Shown here: in pieces, positions 5,743-7,384 of the stretch
Layout of the letters: each line of letters starts with the position of its first letter
Numbering within the stretch: the stretch's first letter is position 1
NCBI GenBank assembly: GCA_028290325.1
Contig: JAQGJY010000277.1
Location: 1 to 7,384 of the forward strand
DNA length: 7,384 bases
Source of the DNA: Tardiphaga sp.
Lineage (GTDB): Bacteria > Pseudomonadota > Alphaproteobacteria > Rhizobiales > Xanthobacteraceae
Direction of reading: 5' to 3'
Notes under the pieces: model-generated
What the model was told of the DNA's origin: nothing
The model's database searches: none
The model's input: the letters and a program-made list of their open reading frames with translations, nothing else
Position numbers and translations under genes: made by a program

Positions 5743-7164
5743 TTAGATCGATGGTTTCATTCGCCGTCCAAACGGCGACACGCGGAAGCCGAAATGTTTC
5801 GTCGTGATGACGAACAGGACGATCGTGAGAAACACCAGCGCGATCGACAGCGACGCGGCGGCGCCGTAGCCGCCGAAGCGCGGAATCAGCACCAGACAAA
5901 GCCCGGCATTGACGACGAAGGCCATCGCGTAAGCCATCGCGCAGAGGTTCTGTTTGCCGGCCATGTTGAGGAATCGTTCGATCGGCCCGACCATGGAGCG
6001 CACCACCAGGCCGATCGCCAGCACATACATCATGCCGTAGCCTTCGACGAATTGCGGCCCGAACAACCACAGCATCGGCTTGCCGAACGCGAGCAATAGC
6101 GCGGTCGCGGCGAGCGACGGCCAGAACGTCAGGCGGATCGCGTGCGACAGATAGGCCGAGAGGCGTTGCTTGTCGCCGGCCGCGTGCAATTCGCTGAAGC
6201 GATGCGCCGACGAGGCCGCGATCGCGTAGTGAATGAACGACACCAGGATCAGCGTCTTGACGACGGCGTAATAGACGCCGACCTCGTCCGAGGGCCGAAA
6301 CTGTTGCAGCAGCAGAATGTCGGTGTAGCTCAGCAGCAGATAGAACCCCTCGACCAGCACCATCGGGATCGACGTCGCCAGCCAGCCGCGCGCGTTGATC
6401 CGCCTCGGCCCCGTCGGGATCGTTTGCGACAGCCGCCGGTTCAGTGGCAGTAACTGGCAGATCATCGCAATCCAGACCGCCGCCGCGCTCAGCGCCATCG
6501 CGCCGGTGGCATCGACGCCAAACCCGAAAATCGCGATAGCGGCGGCGAAGCCGATAATCAGCACCTGCCGGATGACGAAAGCCGGCACCAGCGCCAGCTT
6601 CATCCAGTCGTAGGCGCGCGCGATTCCGTCCTGAATGTTGGCGGCGACAAAAGCCGGCAGCGTCAGCAGGCCGAGATACATCGGCACGATCATGGCGGGG
6701 TTGAGATGCGCCGACAAAAGATGGATCGCGCCTGCGAGGGCGAGGCAGATCGCGCTGCAAGCGCCGAAGGCCAACCAGCGCGCGCCGAATTGATAGCCGC
6801 GCAGCAGATCCATCTCGCCGGTCGCCCGATAAAGCGGGATCAGCTTTTGCGAGGTCGGCGACATGCCGAAATCGAGCACGCAGCCGAGCATCAACACCCA
6901 GGTCCAGACATAGACATAGACGCCGTAGTCCGAAGTTCCCATCCATCGCGCCAGCAGGATCTGCGAGACATAAGCGAGGCCCGCGCTGAAGATCCGGATC
7001 GCGAAGACGGTAATCGCGGCGCGATTGGTCGCCGACGTCTCGTGGGTGCCGCTGAACATGGCCTTAAGCCGCGTCAGTCGGCTAGGGGCAAGCGGCGCTT
7101 CGGGCGCTTCCATCGCGGTCACTGCAAACATCCTTCGCCGCGGAGGCGCTGCGGCGAGCGGCAT
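5743..7164 (-). CDS. Polysaccharide / lipopolysaccharide biosynthesis flippase-like membrane protein
   Basis: This is a predicted inner-membrane transporter of the MOP flippase superfamily (Polysacc_synt/Wzx type), expected to move lipid-linked sugar units across the membrane. The 473 residues hold about 12 hydrophobic segments, near 50-72, 83-102, 128-150, 156-175, 196-217, 220-240, 262-282, 295-318, 345-367, 373-392, 407-429 and 434-455. The first pair is joined by ARWMGTSDYGVYVYVW, a typical LAR-hG-x-x-x-aGhY signature of the family. The N-terminus is uncertain. ATG 7164 has no clear ribosome site, and ATGs at residues 12 (7131) and 18 (7113) would still precede the first membrane segment; GAAGG abuts the one at 7131. 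No glycosyltransferase is in the window, so the polysaccharide concerned is unknown. A partial gene ends 45 bp upstream on the same strand. Confidence 0.85.
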   Translation of the reverse strand: MPLAAAPPRRRMFAVTAMEAPEAPLAPSRLTRLKAMFSGTHETSATNRAAITVFAIRIFSAGLAYVSQILLARWMGTSDYGVYVYVWTWVLMLGCVLDFGMSPTSQKLIPLYRATGEMDLLRGYQFGARWLAFGACSAICLALAGAIHLLSAHLNPAMIVPMYLGLLTLPAFVAANIQDGIARAYDWMKLALVPAFVIRQVLIIGFAAAIAIFGFGVDATGAMALSAAAVWIAMICQLLPLNRRLSQTIPTGPRRINARGWLATSIPMVLVEGFYLLLSYTDILLLQQFRPSDEVGVYYAVVKTLILVSFIHYAIAASSAHRFSELHAAGDKQRLSAYLSHAIRLTFWPSLAATALLLAFGKPMLWLFGPQFVEGYGMMYVLAIGLVVRSMVGPIERFLNMAGKQNLCAMAYAMAFVVNAGLCLVLIPRFGGYGAAASLSIALVFLTIVLFVITTKHFGFRVSPFGRRMKPSI

Positions 7165-7209
7165 GGTGGCAACGATTGCTTAAGATTCGGTGGCCGGACC
7201 GGCGGAACC

Positions 7210-7384
7210 TTAATTCAGGTTGACGTTGAACTCGTATGCGCGGTCGCCGCCGGTCAAGGTGAACTTCAACGCGGCGCCATCTGGCTTGGCGCCCGACGGC
7301 AGGCCGTCGAGATCGAATCCGAACCGGCGCATGCCGGGTGGCGAATCCTCACGCAGTTTCGGCACCGGGAGCGCCCAATCCGGC
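7210..7384 (-). CDS. C-terminal end of an unidentified protein (partial)
   Basis: A minus-strand frame enters at the window edge and runs 57 codons to TAA at 7210-7212. It has GC-rich third positions and no interruption. The residues form short alternating strands (RRFGFDLDGLPSG, then ALKFTLTGG, then YEFNVNLN at the end), which suggests the last strands of a beta-sandwich in an exported or periplasmic protein. The style recalls the DsbD N-terminal-like domains of Rhizobiales, but 57 residues are too few to assign this. The gene is 45 bp upstream of the flippase gene on the same strand, with no clear terminator between, so they may share a transcript. Confidence 0.6.
   Translation of the reverse strand, partial: PDWALPVPKLREDSPPGMRRFGFDLDGLPSGAKPDGAALKFTLTGGDRAYEFNVNLN

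Noticed and set aside
5276..6946. A 556-codon open frame on the minus strand overlapping the flippase and the end of bdhA
   Set aside because: It is in another frame of the flippase gene, is Arg-rich with no membrane or domain pattern, and runs antisense through bdhA. The flippase frame gives a coherent 12-segment protein instead.
1..7384. Defence island, phage, transposon, CRISPR, toxin-antitoxin or RNA genes
   Set aside because: No recombinase, transposase, repeat-spacer pattern, terminal inverted repeats, tRNA-like cloverleaf or toxin-antitoxin pair could be found on either strand, and base composition is even across the window.

Overview
The window is GC-rich chromosomal DNA with strongly GC-biased third codon positions. 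The gene families resemble those of Bradyrhizobium, Rhodopseudomonas or Nitrobacter-type Alphaproteobacteria (Rhizobiales). That assignment is inferred from protein character, not from a marker gene. I see no RNA gene, insertion sequence, phage gene, CRISPR array or sign of recent transfer. It reads as ordinary metabolic chromosome.

Layout: (1) Bases 1-242, plus strand: the last 27 codons of an unidentified gene, overlapping by ATGA a 53-codon acidic small gene. (2) 263-2416, minus strand: glgX, glycogen debranching enzyme, convergent with the small gene. (3) 2417-2588: divergent intergenic control region. (4) 2589-5626, plus strand: three closely spaced genes. These are a zinc-less medium-chain dehydrogenase/reductase, a patatin-like hydrolase with a DUF3734 tail, and bdhA (3-hydroxybutyrate dehydrogenase). 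(5) 5627-5742: convergent intergenic region with two hairpins. (6) 5743-7164, minus strand: a 12-segment membrane protein of the polysaccharide flippase type. (7) 7210-7384, minus strand: the C-terminal 57 codons of an unidentified gene lying 45 bp upstream of the flippase and probably co-transcribed with it.

How the genes fit together: GlgX trims glycogen, and BdhA oxidises (R)-3-hydroxybutyrate, the monomer released from polyhydroxybutyrate, so two carbon-reserve pathways sit side by side. The patatin-like hydrolase ends 38 bp before bdhA. It is a reasonable but unproven candidate for an ester hydrolase feeding that pathway. The dehydrogenase upstream may belong to the same transcript. The flippase pair looks like an unrelated envelope polysaccharide unit.

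I found no clearly new system. The points most worth following up are the patatin-bdhA pairing, a hairpin that holds the patatin stop codon in its loop, the unresolved patatin start with its leader hairpin, and the small acidic gene.
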